A stretch of DNA of 55,039 nucleotides from NCBI RefSeq assembly GCF_002289565.1, contig NZ_NTFY01000027.1, positions 1-55,039 on the forward strand, given 5' to 3'. The DNA comes from Rhodopirellula sp. SM50 (GTDB lineage: Bacteria; Planctomycetota; Planctomycetia; Pirellulales; Pirellulaceae). Below are positions 8,587-16,137 of this stretch, piece by piece; position 1 is the first letter of the stretch, and each line of letters begins with the position of its first letter. A program made the position numbers and the translations under genes. The notes below the pieces were generated by a model. The model was not told where the DNA came from. It saw only the letters and a program-made list of their open reading frames with translations, and did not search any database.

Positions 8587-9750
8587 CTACGGTTGAGCGA
8601 CAAACGGATCCGAAAACTTGGGATCGGTCAGCAGCGCATCGTCGGTCAGCGTCGCGAGAAACGTTGCCAACGCAACCTTGGGGACTTCCGGCAAGGCCAG
8701 GCCGTTGGCGGCAAAGTCCTCCAGTCGAGGATCCAGGTTTTCGTGCGGCCGAACGCTCCAGTTGTAATGCTCGATCACTTGGTCCAGCGTGACGAATCGA
8801 CCGTCGTGCATGTAGGGACCGGTTTGAGCGATGTTCCGCAACGACGACGGCTTGAACTTTCCCCGGTCTTGCATCCGCCCAGACTGCGAGCCGACTCCGG
8901 CGTCAACGTCGGGGCCATCGATATCGATCCCGTTGTTACCCGGTTCGCTCAACTGAAAGATCGCCCACTGTTCCCCGCCGGCAGCATCGTGGTCGGGCAG
9001 ATGACATTCGGCACAACGGGCGCGGCCGAAGAACTGTCGCTTACCAAGATTCTCTTGGTCGCTGAAATTTGGGAAATCATCCTTCGGTGACTTCACGTGT
9101 TGCAAACCGATGTCGTAGCGTGACCGAAAGGAAATGATCGACCGGACAAACTGCGCGAGCGCCTTGGCGATCCGGTCTTGCGTGACCGCGGGATCGCCGT
9201 ACGCGTTGGTAAACAACGGCGGATAAATCGGATCGCGCGACAACTGTTGCACCAATGCTTCGAGCGTATGTCCCATCTCAAGAGGGTTTTCGATCGGCAT
9301 CAGCACCTGCGTTTCCAGGCTCGATGCCCGTTCGTCCCAGAAGAACCGATCGCGAGCATAGAAACGCAGATTCACAAGACTCATCGAGTTCCGGCTGACC
9401 GTTTCGCCACGGAAGCCGACGCTTTTCGCCCGAGGGTCACTGAACGCGTGCTGTTGCTCGTGGCACGTCGCGCAAGACGTTGTGCCGTTGGCTGAGAGTG
9501 TCTTGTCGTAGAACAGGACGCGGCCGAGTGTCGCCCCGTGGTCGGTCACTGGATTGTCTGCGGGAGTGTTGTCCAGTCGACGGAGTTGATCGGCAATCGC
9601 GTCGGGGACGTCCAAGTCGCTGTAGCGATACGGCGTCGCTGGCAACTCAAGTTTGCGTTGCCGTGCGGACGCGGGCGAACCGCCGACATCACCCGCCGTC
9701 GCGGCAGCGCACATCCACGGCGCAAGCAAGACCGCCGCCAGCAGATTCAT
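8587..9750 (-). CDS. Di-heme cytochrome c peroxidase/MauG-family protein
   Basis: A 387-residue periplasmic di-heme protein of the bacterial cytochrome c peroxidase/MauG superfamily. A signal peptide spans about 1-20. The first heme site is C93-A-T-C96-H97 and the second C246-A-E-C249-H250. The block SMSLVNLRFYARDRFFWDERASSLETQVLMPIENPLEMG is typical of the family, and the C-terminal PSSLRNIAQTGPYMHDGRF carries the usual distal methionine region. It may reduce hydrogen peroxide with electrons from a small cytochrome, or modify another protein as MauG does; the two cannot be separated here. The ATG at 9750 is chosen over an upstream TTG (9771) because it begins the signal peptide. Confidence 0.9.
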   Translation of the reverse strand: MNLLAAVLLAPWMCAAATAGDVGGSPASARQRKLELPATPYRYSDLDVPDAIADQLRRLDNTPADNPVTDHGATLGRVLFYDKTLSANGTTSCATCHEQQHAFSDPRAKSVGFRGETVSRNSMSLVNLRFYARDRFFWDERASSLETQVLMPIENPLEMGHTLEALVQQLSRDPIYPPLFTNAYGDPAVTQDRIAKALAQFVRSIISFRSRYDIGLQHVKSPKDDFPNFSDQENLGKRQFFGRARCAECHLPDHDAAGGEQWAIFQLSEPGNNGIDIDGPDVDAGVGSQSGRMQDRGKFKPSSLRNIAQTGPYMHDGRFVTLDQVIEHYNWSVRPHENLDPRLEDFAANGLALPEVPKVALATFLATLTDDALLTDPKFSDPFVAQP

Positions 9751-10130
9751 GATCAAGACTTGAACCGACAAACCAATGCTCTCCCCTCATCAGGACCGCG
9801 CGCAGGCTGAAGGGGCAAAACGATGGGGGCAAAACAATCCCCGCCCCGATCAACACCCATTCACCATTCTACCCGCAGACATCCTCGCCACCATGGTCCC
9901 ACTCCCCCGACCTCCTGGCTCCCGATTTCTGCCACCCCCATCATTCTGCCACCCCCATCGTTCTGCCACCCCCATCGTTCTGCCACCCCCATCGTTCTGC
10001 CACCCCCATCGTTCTGCCACCCCCCGTCGCTCCCCCCAACGCATTCCCTTACGAGCCGGCACCCCACATTGAGGGTTGCCGGTCAGAACGGCGGGATTGC
10101 GTAGGAACGCCTCAACGGTGAACTATTTTG
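9751..10130. other. Divergent intergenic region with minisatellite
   Basis: This gap separates the divergent peroxidase and PAS-LuxR genes. It contains a C-rich minisatellite (see the separate entry). Apart from that no gene is supported; the frames crossing the repeat are low-complexity proline and serine runs. Both promoters should lie here, but no clear -35/-10 pair was recognised. Confidence 0.5.
9927..10028. repeat. 17-bp minisatellite, five to six copies
   Basis: Units of TTCTGCCACCCCCATCG start at 9927, 9944, 9961, 9978 and 9995, followed by a degenerate sixth copy. The first copy ends in TCA, the rest in TCG. The reverse complement resembles the dispersed GGCAGAAT words at 51371-51455. 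Such near-identical copies indicate recent expansion. Confidence 0.92.
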
Positions 10131-10868
10131 ATGACTCGCACACCAGTTATCCGAACAGGAGCCGTTGACGTGAGCAGTGATTGGGCATTGGACCAGCCTC
10201 GGCCGACCGATTTTGTGGCCCCCTACTTCTTCATTTCCCACAGAGGCCTGTCGGAGATCACCTACGTCAGCCCCTCGGTCGAAAACGTGTTGGGTTACGA
10301 TCCCAATTCGATGGCGGGCCTGCCCTACGAATCGTTCCTTTGCCAGGGCGACCCGCTTAACGACGATGTCGCCGAATGCCAGCACGCAGACCTCAGCGGC
10401 GGCGGCAGCCTTCACGCGCTTCGCTGTGTTCGCGACGCGACGGGCACCCCCCGCATCCTCTCCATCCATACCGTAGGCGTTGCGCAGCACGACGGCGGCC
10501 CGATCGTGAGACGCCACCATCTGGCACGAGATGTGACCGAGAGTGTGCGTCGACACCTGCAGATGATCAAGCAACTCGAGTCGCTCGAACATGCCGCCAG
10601 CCAGCTGACGGACCAGGAACGCGCGGTGGCGGAGCGGATCATGCAGGGCAAAATGAATCGTGTGATCGGACGCGAGTTAGAGATCTCAGATCGAACGGTC
10701 GAACGCCGCCGCGCCGCGATCATGAAACACTTCAACGCAACCACCCTGGCGGAATTGATTTCCAAGCTCGCGCAGCTCGACATGCTTCGAGAATGGACCA
10801 ACACCGAGACGGAGACGCAGTGGAAAACGGCGCGTAATGCTGATCAGGTTTCCGCCTTGGCCGTTTAA
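10131..10868 (+). CDS. PAS-domain LuxR-type response regulator
   Basis: A 245-residue transcription factor. A PAS fold covers about 30-135 (ITYVSPSVENVLGYDPNSMAGLP), and the C-terminal LuxR/FixJ helix-turn-helix covers about 160-215 (LTDQERAVAERIMQGKMNRV, then IGRELEISDRTVERRRAAIM). The TVERRRA segment matches the FixJ-type recognition helix. There is no receiver domain, so it probably senses through the PAS domain itself; a ligand is not visible. The ATG at 10131 follows a TTG; the N-terminal 20 residues are unstructured. It is divergent from the di-heme peroxidase, which is a possible target. No helical phosphoacceptor histidine domain is present. Confidence 0.85.
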   Translation: MTRTPVIRTGAVDVSSDWALDQPRPTDFVAPYFFISHRGLSEITYVSPSVENVLGYDPNSMAGLPYESFLCQGDPLNDDVAECQHADLSGGGSLHALRCVRDATGTPRILSIHTVGVAQHDGGPIVRRHHLARDVTESVRRHLQMIKQLESLEHAASQLTDQERAVAERIMQGKMNRVIGRELEISDRTVERRRAAIMKHFNATTLAELISKLAQLDMLREWTNTETETQWKTARNADQVSALAV

Positions 10869-10922
10869 GTCGGGAGCGGTTCGAAGACTCGTCGTTTCCG
10901 CAAGTCCGGAGGGCCTGCAGGC

Positions 10923-11029
10923 TGTTGATGGAGTGAGCCGTGACGCGTAAGCGGCCGGGCATGCTGGCGTCGCCCGAGGTCTGACGGCCAGCGGCTCACC
11001 GTGGACTCCGCAGATCCCGATTCAATCGC
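10923..11029. repeat. Dispersed ~107-bp inverted-repeat element, copy 1
   Basis: This block shares most bases with 24435-24544. Both begin GTTGAT(G/T)GAGTGAGCC and contain GACGCGTAAGCGGCCGGGC, with a right arm near CGGCCAGCGGCTCACC and a tail CAGATCCCGA(T/A)TCAATC. The arms can pair across the middle. It lies just past the PAS-LuxR stop and before the membrane protein stop, between convergent genes. Confidence 0.85.
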
Positions 11030-11068
11030 CAAGCCGATCGCGCCCAAAGTTTAAAAGGCCACGGATGA

Positions 11069-12292
11069 CTACGGCGACACCGCACCCAGCCAATACCGCC
11101 CTGCCTCTCGCTTCAATTCCGATGCACCGATCAAGAATGTTTCTTGACGTTCCCCGGTCCAACGATCCGAAACACGTTTCAGCTTGACACGAATCGCCCG
11201 ATCCAAATCGTGTCGCTCGGCGAGCCGGATAGCCAGATCAAGCTGATACCTGGCTTGCGGATAAACGGGCACCCAGCGTTGCTCCAGCGACCATTGCCCG
11301 ATGTCCAAGTCACTCCATCGATCACCATCCGAGTCGTCCAAAAAAGCGGCGACATCATTCGGCATCCGATCGATCGCGGACTGATGGATTTGGATTTCGG
11401 CGCGGCTATTGTGCGGCGAGTACAGTGCCCATGACGTCCAATGATCCCAATACCCCGATCGTTCGGTCAGGGGTAAAAGCAAGGCTGCGGCGACCACCAG
11501 ACGAATCGGCCAGCGTAGCGAATGCCGTGTCGGCAGCGGAATTTGCCGAGCGGTGCCCTCCATCGGTCGCGAGGGGACGACGAACAACAACGCTGCCTGA
11601 ATGGCCAGCAATCCGTTCCATGCCAACACGCCCAGGCTGTGCGAGAGTGACCACGGACCGAGCAACCCGATCAACGTCACGTGCATCGCGATGGCGCAAA
11701 CTCCGCCGATTCGGCGTGTCCGGGGAAACGCCAACGCAATCGCGATCGCAAGCTCACCGGCGGGCAGCGCAAAGGCAAATTTCGTCGCGGTCGCATCAGC
11801 AACGCCGCCGATCGGACTGGCCAGCGTTTGGACCATTTGATGGCCGACGGTGTGGACAAACTGGTAATCAAACTTGCCCGACGCGCTATAGAAATAGATG
11901 CTGATCGCGATCGCAATCACCCAGCAGCGCCCTTCCCGCCAGGACATTCCGGCGAGCAGGACGGCATACAACAGCGACTGGTACGCCCAGGGTTGCAATC
12001 GATGTTGGTCCAACACGATCAAAACCGCAAGCGCCGCGGCAACGCCCCACCAGCACCATCGGTCGGCGCCGCGGTAGACGGCCGCCGCCAGGCCGAACAA
12101 CAAGACGGCCAGTGCCAACGATTCCACCGCGCCGGCCAACCACTCGGCACCGGGCACCGCGATCCAAGCAACGGGCGGATAACCGGGGTCGCGCCCCCAG
12201 GACGGGATCCAGATCGGCACCGTGACCAGGATCAAAACCGCTAGCCCGATGGCCCAGACTCGGGCAAACCGGTTGGCTGTGATCGATGGCAT
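11069..12292 (-). CDS. Polytopic membrane protein of unknown function
   Basis: A 407-residue protein with about nine or ten hydrophobic segments (roughly 10-30, 45-65, 75-90, 95-115, 120-140, 170-190, 195-215, 220-240 and 265-285) and a soluble C-terminal tail of about 120 residues. The membrane part, with QFVHTVGHQMVQTLASP and a conserved YSASGKFDYQF, is reminiscent of the DoxX/MauE or HTTM (vitamin K carboxylase-like) groups, but I do not recognise a defined family. The tail carries SGYWDHWTSWALYSP and an acidic DDSDGDRWSDLD segment. An upstream TTG (12343) would add 17 residues; the ATG at 12292 fits the first helix better. It is divergent from the DUF1080 gene. Confidence 0.7.
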   Translation of the reverse strand: MPSITANRFARVWAIGLAVLILVTVPIWIPSWGRDPGYPPVAWIAVPGAEWLAGAVESLALAVLLFGLAAAVYRGADRWCWWGVAAALAVLIVLDQHRLQPWAYQSLLYAVLLAGMSWREGRCWVIAIAISIYFYSASGKFDYQFVHTVGHQMVQTLASPIGGVADATATKFAFALPAGELAIAIALAFPRTRRIGGVCAIAMHVTLIGLLGPWSLSHSLGVLAWNGLLAIQAALLFVVPSRPMEGTARQIPLPTRHSLRWPIRLVVAAALLLPLTERSGYWDHWTSWALYSPHNSRAEIQIHQSAIDRMPNDVAAFLDDSDGDRWSDLDIGQWSLEQRWVPVYPQARYQLDLAIRLAERHDLDRAIRVKLKRVSDRWTGERQETFLIGASELKREAGRYWLGAVSP

Positions 12293-12453
12293 CGGGACCG
12301 TCAAGGGTGATGGGGGATCGGGTTTGTCGGGCAGAAGTTTCAAAACCGGACGTCGGGGTTGCAGAGTGATCGGTCATGCGTCAAGCAGCACGCGTCGGAC
12401 CACGAGGTTACACTACGGCGTTCCAATTCCCCAGCACCTTTCGGAGCATCATC

Positions 12454-13206
12454 ATGCGGCTGTCTCAATCCATCGTTTTGCTGGTCGCCAGCAATCTTCT
12501 GTGGAGCGTTTGCGCCAACGCTCAGTACGAGATCGAAGACGGTTATCAGTCCCTGTTCAACGGCAATGACCTCTCCGGTTGGGTCGTCCCCGAAGGCGAC
12601 AACGGGCACTGGAAAGTCGTCGACGGTGTCATCGATTACGACGCCCGCAGCGAAGCAAGCGGCGACCGAAACTTGAAGACCGCCGCGGCGTTTGGCGATT
12701 TTATTTTAAAGATCGATTGGCGGATCAAGGAAGCCTCCGGGTCCTACGACGTCCCGATCGTGCTGAGCGATGGACGTTACCTGACCGATGCCGCCGGCAA
12801 GAAACTGACGATCAAAATGCCCAATGCCGACTCGGGGATCTACTTGCGAGGTCACCCCCAAGCCCAGCTCAATATTTGGCGCTGGCCGGTCGGTTCGGGC
12901 GAGGTGTATGGGATTCGCCACAACCCCAACACGCCGCCGGAAATCCGTGCCGGCGTCACCCCGCGGATCAACGCCGACAAGCCGATCGGCGAGTGGAATT
13001 CGTTTGTGATCATTTTGATCGGAGACAGGGTCACGGTGCTGTTGAACGACCACTTGGTACTGGAGCAAGCGGAATTACCGGGGATCCCCGAGCGGGGCCC
13101 GATCGTGCTGCAGCACCACGGCGGGCCCGGAAAAGACGGTAAACTCAAGCCCGCCTCCAGCCTGGTTCAATTCAAAAACATCTGGATCAAGCCGTTGGAT
13201 CGGTGA
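12454..13206 (+). CDS. DUF1080 (3-keto-disaccharide hydrolase) family protein
   Basis: A 250-residue secreted protein. A signal peptide (about 1-22, ending ANAQ) is followed by the DUF1080/concanavalin-like fold: GYQSLFNGNDLSGWVVPEGD, then FILKIDWRIKEASGSYDVPI, NADSGIYLRGHPQAQLNIW, and near the end GIPERGPIVLQHHGGPGKDG. Some family members hydrolyse 3-keto-glucosides; others have unknown roles. Planctomycetes carry many copies, often beside Gfo/Idh/MocA oxidoreductases, and one of those lies further on in this window but not next to it. The ATG at 12454 has a GGAG seven bases upstream (12443-12446) and starts the signal peptide, which decides the start. Confidence 0.9.
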   Translation: MRLSQSIVLLVASNLLWSVCANAQYEIEDGYQSLFNGNDLSGWVVPEGDNGHWKVVDGVIDYDARSEASGDRNLKTAAAFGDFILKIDWRIKEASGSYDVPIVLSDGRYLTDAAGKKLTIKMPNADSGIYLRGHPQAQLNIWRWPVGSGEVYGIRHNPNTPPEIRAGVTPRINADKPIGEWNSFVIILIGDRVTVLLNDHLVLEQAELPGIPERGPIVLQHHGGPGKDGKLKPASSLVQFKNIWIKPLDR

Positions 13207-13269
13207 TGCGGCAAGGACCACTTAACACGGCGTGAGCTTTGATTGGCAAGCCGCGTTCACCTCAAAAAA

Positions 13270-13302
13270 AAGGCACCACCGATTCGCAATCGGCGGTGCC
13301 TT
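13270..13302 (-). terminator. Rho-independent terminator of the PEP-CTERM gene
   Basis: A perfect 15-bp stem (13270-13284 with 13288-13302, top-strand arm AAGGCACCACCGATT but one G-T wobble in the pairing) and a 3-base loop. Read on the minus strand the stem is followed by a run of eight T, the standard intrinsic terminator form. It begins 28 bases after the stop of the PEP-CTERM gene. There is no T-run on the plus side. Confidence 0.92.
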
Positions 13303-13330
13303 GATGGCGGGTATCCCCAGGGCTTTCGTC

Positions 13331-13969
13331 TTAGCGACGGCGGCGACGTAACAACACCATACAGCCGACTCCGCTGAGAGCTAACATGGCCGTCGGCTCT
13401 GGCACCGAGGTAATCGTAATGGTTCCCGCGTTTGCGAAAAGCTCTGGATCAAGGTTCGTGAACGAGGCATCATCGAGAACATTGTCCGCAGTTGACCCCG
13501 GGTTCGGATCGGTAAACGTAAACGTCGTCGTGCTTCCGCTTTGTTGTACCGTGTAATCGAAGAAACCAATCAATGCGTTTCCGGTATCCTTACCAGGACG
13601 CAACGGTGAAAAGAAATTCACTCCACCGCCCGAGACGACCGTCCCCGCGACGTTGTCAAATGTTGCAGGTGGACCAAAGCTGAATCCGGCGTCCGTCGTT
13701 GCATTGGAAACAACGCCCACACCCGCGTTGAAATTCGCTTGAAATCCTGCGGTCGTCAGGCCAGTTGCAGCGATGCGGGTGTCACCGGGATCCTGAAAGA
13801 CGAAAACCGAAAGACGTACGGTATCGCCCGCGTCAGCGAGCACAACTAAGTTGTCTCTCGCACTTCCCGCTGTCCCATCGGACGAGTACCTCAACACAGC
13901 AGCTGCAGAAGCCTCGGAAGCAATTCCCACAGCAAGAGCCAGGGCACAAAGGGAGACAAAACCACGCAT
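13331..13969 (-). CDS. PEP-CTERM sorting-domain protein
   Basis: A 212-residue exported protein. Residues 1-22 are a signal peptide (FVSLCALALAVGIASEASA). The C-terminus is a classic PEP-CTERM tripartite signal: VPEPTAMLAL, a hydrophobic helix LSGVGCMVLL, and a basic RRRRR tail. This predicts cleavage by an exosortase and transfer to the surface or matrix. The middle part has a beta-sandwich look (VRLSVFVFQDPGDTRI, GFQANFNAGVGVVSN), possibly cohesin-like; I do not recognise a catalytic site. A GGAG sequence on the minus strand (13976-13979) sits six bases from the ATG. A strong terminator follows. No exosortase gene lies in the window. Confidence 0.9.
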   Translation of the reverse strand: MRGFVSLCALALAVGIASEASAAAVLRYSSDGTAGSARDNLVVLADAGDTVRLSVFVFQDPGDTRIAATGLTTAGFQANFNAGVGVVSNATTDAGFSFGPPATFDNVAGTVVSGGGVNFFSPLRPGKDTGNALIGFFDYTVQQSGSTTTFTFTDPNPGSTADNVLDDASFTNLDPELFANAGTITITSVPEPTAMLALSGVGCMVLLRRRRR

Positions 13970-14014
13970 TACCTACTCCAATGACAGCGATTGACGACCT
14001 AGAGTCAAGTCCCG

Positions 14015-14020
14015 ATCATA
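14015..14020 (-). promoter_or_regulatory. Possible -10 element of the PEP-CTERM gene
   Basis: On the minus strand TATGAT lies about 45 bases before the ATG of the PEP-CTERM gene. No good -35 box lies 16-18 bases further upstream, so the call is tentative. Confidence 0.3.
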
Positions 14021-14137
14021 CGCAAATCCTACAAACTGTCTAGCTTATTGACTGCGAGTTTGCAGATTTATCCGACCCAACACCCCCTCCGCCGGAGCAA
14101 ACCAAACATCCGAATGCGGGAAAAGGCATGCGGTGTC

Positions 14138-14274
14138 GTGAATCCTGCAGGGTCGCTGGCGTCGCATCGCGGCCGTCACGCCAGCGGCGTGCCACAAACC
14201 AAGCTTGGGGTCGCGGTAGCGCACCTCAAGTCCCGGCCACCACCTAGCCGCCAACCCCAACGGGTTGAACACGA
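14138..14274. repeat. Hairpin array, partial left unit
   Basis: This has only the right half of the repeat unit described for 14935-15222: a GTCACGCCAGCGGCGTG triloop hairpin, the CTTGGGGT...ACCTCAAG stem and the closing AACCCCAACGGGTT hairpin, which has lost one G. It marks the left edge of the array. Confidence 0.8.
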
Positions 14275-14310
14275 CGGCGCGATCCCATCGCCGTTCGCGC
14301 CGGCCGCCCC

Positions 14311-14559
14311 TTGTTGAACCCCGTTGGGGTTCCGTGCCATGATTGGCACCCCCCCGGGGTGCGCTGTCGCGACCCCGGGCTGTGTTGTTGCACCGCTCCG
14401 CGGTGTGACGCCGACGGCGTCATCGATCATCACCCCAACAAACCGTCTGCGTCGCAACCGTCACGCCAACGGCGTGCCACATCCAAGCTTGGGGTCGCGG
14501 TAGCGCACCTCAAGTCCCGGCGACCACCTGGCCGCCAACCCCAACGGGGTTGAACACGA
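14311..14559. repeat. Hairpin array unit 1 (type 1, decayed)
   Basis: It opens with the type 1 hairpin GAACCCCGTTGGGGTTC and closes with AACCCCAACGGGGTT. The middle hairpins built on GGCCCGTCACGGGCGC and AACCGCGTCGCGGTT are missing or degenerate (about 14420-14460), so this copy is about 40 bp shorter than the others. It is preceded by a type 1 spacer (14275-14310, GGCGCGATCCCATCGCCG). Confidence 0.85.
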
Positions 14560-14610
14560 CGCACCCGCCGAGTCACCGCCGCCGGTCGCGCCGCACGACC
14601 ATTTCGCGTC

Positions 14611-14899
14611 GTTGTTGAACGCCGCTGGCGTTCCGGTCCCGTTGCGTGCATCACCCGGGGTGCGCTCCGCGACCCCGGGCTGTGTTGTTGCACCGCTCCG
14701 CGGTGTGACGCCAACCGCGTCGCGGGAATGGACAATCACCGGCGCTGTTCCCCAGGCCCGTCACGGGCGCCCGATGATCCGGCCAACCGCATCGCGGTTC
14801 CACGCCACCGGCGTGTCACAACAAAGCTTGGGGTCGCGATAGCGCACCCCAAGTTCCAGTCGCCCCCGGACCGCCAACCCCAACGGGGTTGAACACGAT
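14611..14899. repeat. Hairpin array unit 2 (type 2)
   Basis: It opens with the type 2 hairpin GAACGCCGCTGGCGTTC, where one C-G pair of type 1 has become G-C on the opposite arms, keeping the stem intact. It then carries the same string of hairpins as unit 3 and closes with AACCCCAACGGGGTT. It is preceded by the type 2 spacer (14560-14610, CCGGTCGCGCCGCACGA). Confidence 0.87.
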
Positions 14900-14934
14900 G
14901 GCGCGATCCCATCGCCGTTCGCGCCGGCCGCCCC

Positions 14935-15222
14935 TTGTTGAACCCCGTTGGGGTTCCGTGCCATGATTGGCAATCTACCCGGGGTGCGCTCCGCGACCCC
15001 GGGCTGTGATGTTCCACCGCTCTGCGGTGTGACGCCGACGGCGTCGCGGGAATGGACAATCACCGGCGCTGTTCCCCAGGCCCGTCACGGGCGCGCGATG
15101 ATCCGGCCAACCGCGTCGCGGTTCCACGCCAGCGGCGTGTCACAACAAAACTTGGGGTCGCGCTAGCGCACCCCAAGTCCCACCCACCTCCAGGCCGCCA
15201 ACCCCAACGGGGTTGAACACGA
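14935..15222. repeat. Hairpin array unit 3 (type 1, best preserved)
   Basis: Nine hairpins follow each other: GAACCCC-GTT-GGGGTTC (14940-14956); CCCGGGGT with ACCCCGGG around a 10-base loop (14978-15003); CACCGC-TCT-GCGGTG (15015-15029); GACGCC-GAC-GGCGTC (15031-15045); GCCCG-TCA-CGGGC (15080-15092); AACCGC-GTC-GCGGTT (15109-15123); CACGCC-AGC-GGCGTG (15125-15139); CTTGGGG with CCCCAAG (15151-15177); AACCCC-AAC-GGGGTT (15200-15214). Seven of the nine have 3-base loops. First and last are reverse complements, so the unit has terminal inverted repeats. Confidence 0.9.
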
Positions 15223-15250
15223 TTCGACACCCCCAAACTGGCATTTTTTT

Positions 15251-15278
15251 TTGCGGAAGACGCCGCTGATGCTATACA
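15251..15278 (+). promoter_or_regulatory. Candidate promoter of the Y1 transposase
   Basis: TTGCGG (15251-15256) and TATACA (15273-15278) are separated by 16 bases and follow a run of nine T. They lie about 60 bases before the GTG start. Each box matches the sigma-70 consensus only partly. Confidence 0.35.
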
Positions 15279-15338
15279 GATCAATCAAATGGAATCTGTG
15301 GCGGTTGGATCACATGAGAAATCACCGGAGGCGATCAA

Positions 15339-15791
15339 GTGGGGCAATCGCTGGTTCAAATCTACGTCCACCTCATCTATTCGACGAAAAGCCGAAGGCC
15401 CTTCTTGAAGGACCCCGAATTTCGGCAACGACTGTTCGCGTACAAAGCCGGGATCTGTAACAAACAAGGTTGCCCGGCTGTGATCATTGGTGGAGTCGAA
15501 GACCACGTTCACCTGCTCTGTCGGCTCGGCAAGACAATCGACATCGCCAAATTCGTCCAGTCTCTCAAACGCCCGAGCAGTGATTGGATCAAGGAAGAAT
15601 CGTCCATCAGGAATTTCTATTGGCAAACGGGCTATGGCGCGTTTTCGATCAGCCCCGGACACGTCGATGGATTGACGGAGTACATCCGCGACCAGGAGCT
15701 TCATCATCGTAAAGAATCCTTCCAAGACGAGTTTCGGAGGATTTGTAAACGCTACCACATTGAAATCGACGAGCGGTACGTCTGGGATTGA
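15339..15791 (+). CDS. Y1 (IS200/RAYT-like) transposase inside hairpin array
   Basis: A 150-residue single-domain HUH tyrosine transposase. The HUH motif is H56-V-H58 in GGVEDHVHLLCRL. The candidate catalytic tyrosine is Y115 in TEYIRDQELHHRKESFQDEF, and the family block WQTGYGAFSIS covers 95-105. Such enzymes cut and join single-stranded DNA at short hairpins; IS200/IS605 TnpA moves an insertion sequence, while RAYTs act on dispersed REP palindromes. Here the gene is bracketed by units of a hairpin array rather than by one simple left and right end, which favours the RAYT-like reading (inferred). The GTG start is supported by GGAGG seven bases upstream. Length is near the family norm and no key residue is missing, so it may be active. 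Confidence 0.9.
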   Translation: MGQSLVQIYVHLIYSTKSRRPFLKDPEFRQRLFAYKAGICNKQGCPAVIIGGVEDHVHLLCRLGKTIDIAKFVQSLKRPSSDWIKEESSIRNFYWQTGYGAFSISPGHVDGLTEYIRDQELHHRKESFQDEFRRICKRYHIEIDERYVWD

Positions 15792-15849
15792 AAACGGTGC
15801 GCCCCCCCGATTCCCCTACGCCGGTCGCGCTGCACGATTATCTCGCGTC

Positions 15850-16134
15850 GTTGTTGAACGCCGCTGGCGTTCCATTCCCGTTTTGTCCATCACCCGGGGT
15901 GCGCTCCGCGCCCCCGGGCTGTGTTGTTGCACCGCTCTGCGGTGCGACGCCGATGGCGTCGCGGGAATGGACAATCACCGGCGCTGTTCCCCAGGCCCGT
16001 CACGGGCGCCCGATGATCCGGCCAACCGCGTCGCGGTTCCACGCCAACGGCGTGCCACAACAAAGCTTGGGGTCGCGATAGCGCACCCCAAGTTCCGCCC
16101 ACCTCCAGGCCGCCAACCCCAACGGGGTTGAACA
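15850..16134. repeat. Hairpin array unit 4 (type 2), right of transposase
   Basis: It opens with the type 2 hairpin GAACGCCGCTGGCGTTC and the type 2 spacer (about 15800-15849, GCCGGTCGCGCTGCACGA), carries the full set of hairpins and closes with AACCCCAACGGGGTT. It ends four bases before the stop codon of the AAA+ ATPase on the other strand. The series type 1, type 2, type 1, transposase, type 2 keeps the alternation. Confidence 0.87.
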
Positions 16135-16137
16135 TGC

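Noticed and set aside
14045-15284. Several 70-107-codon frames inside the hairpin array
   Set aside because: They are translations of the repeat units, similar to each other only because the DNA repeats. No start signals or conserved protein pattern were seen.
15223-15795. Simple IS200/IS605 insertion sequence
   Set aside because: I see no clear pair of subterminal hairpins with a cleavage tetranucleotide within this interval and no tnpB. The array context fits a RAYT-like gene better, though this is not proven.
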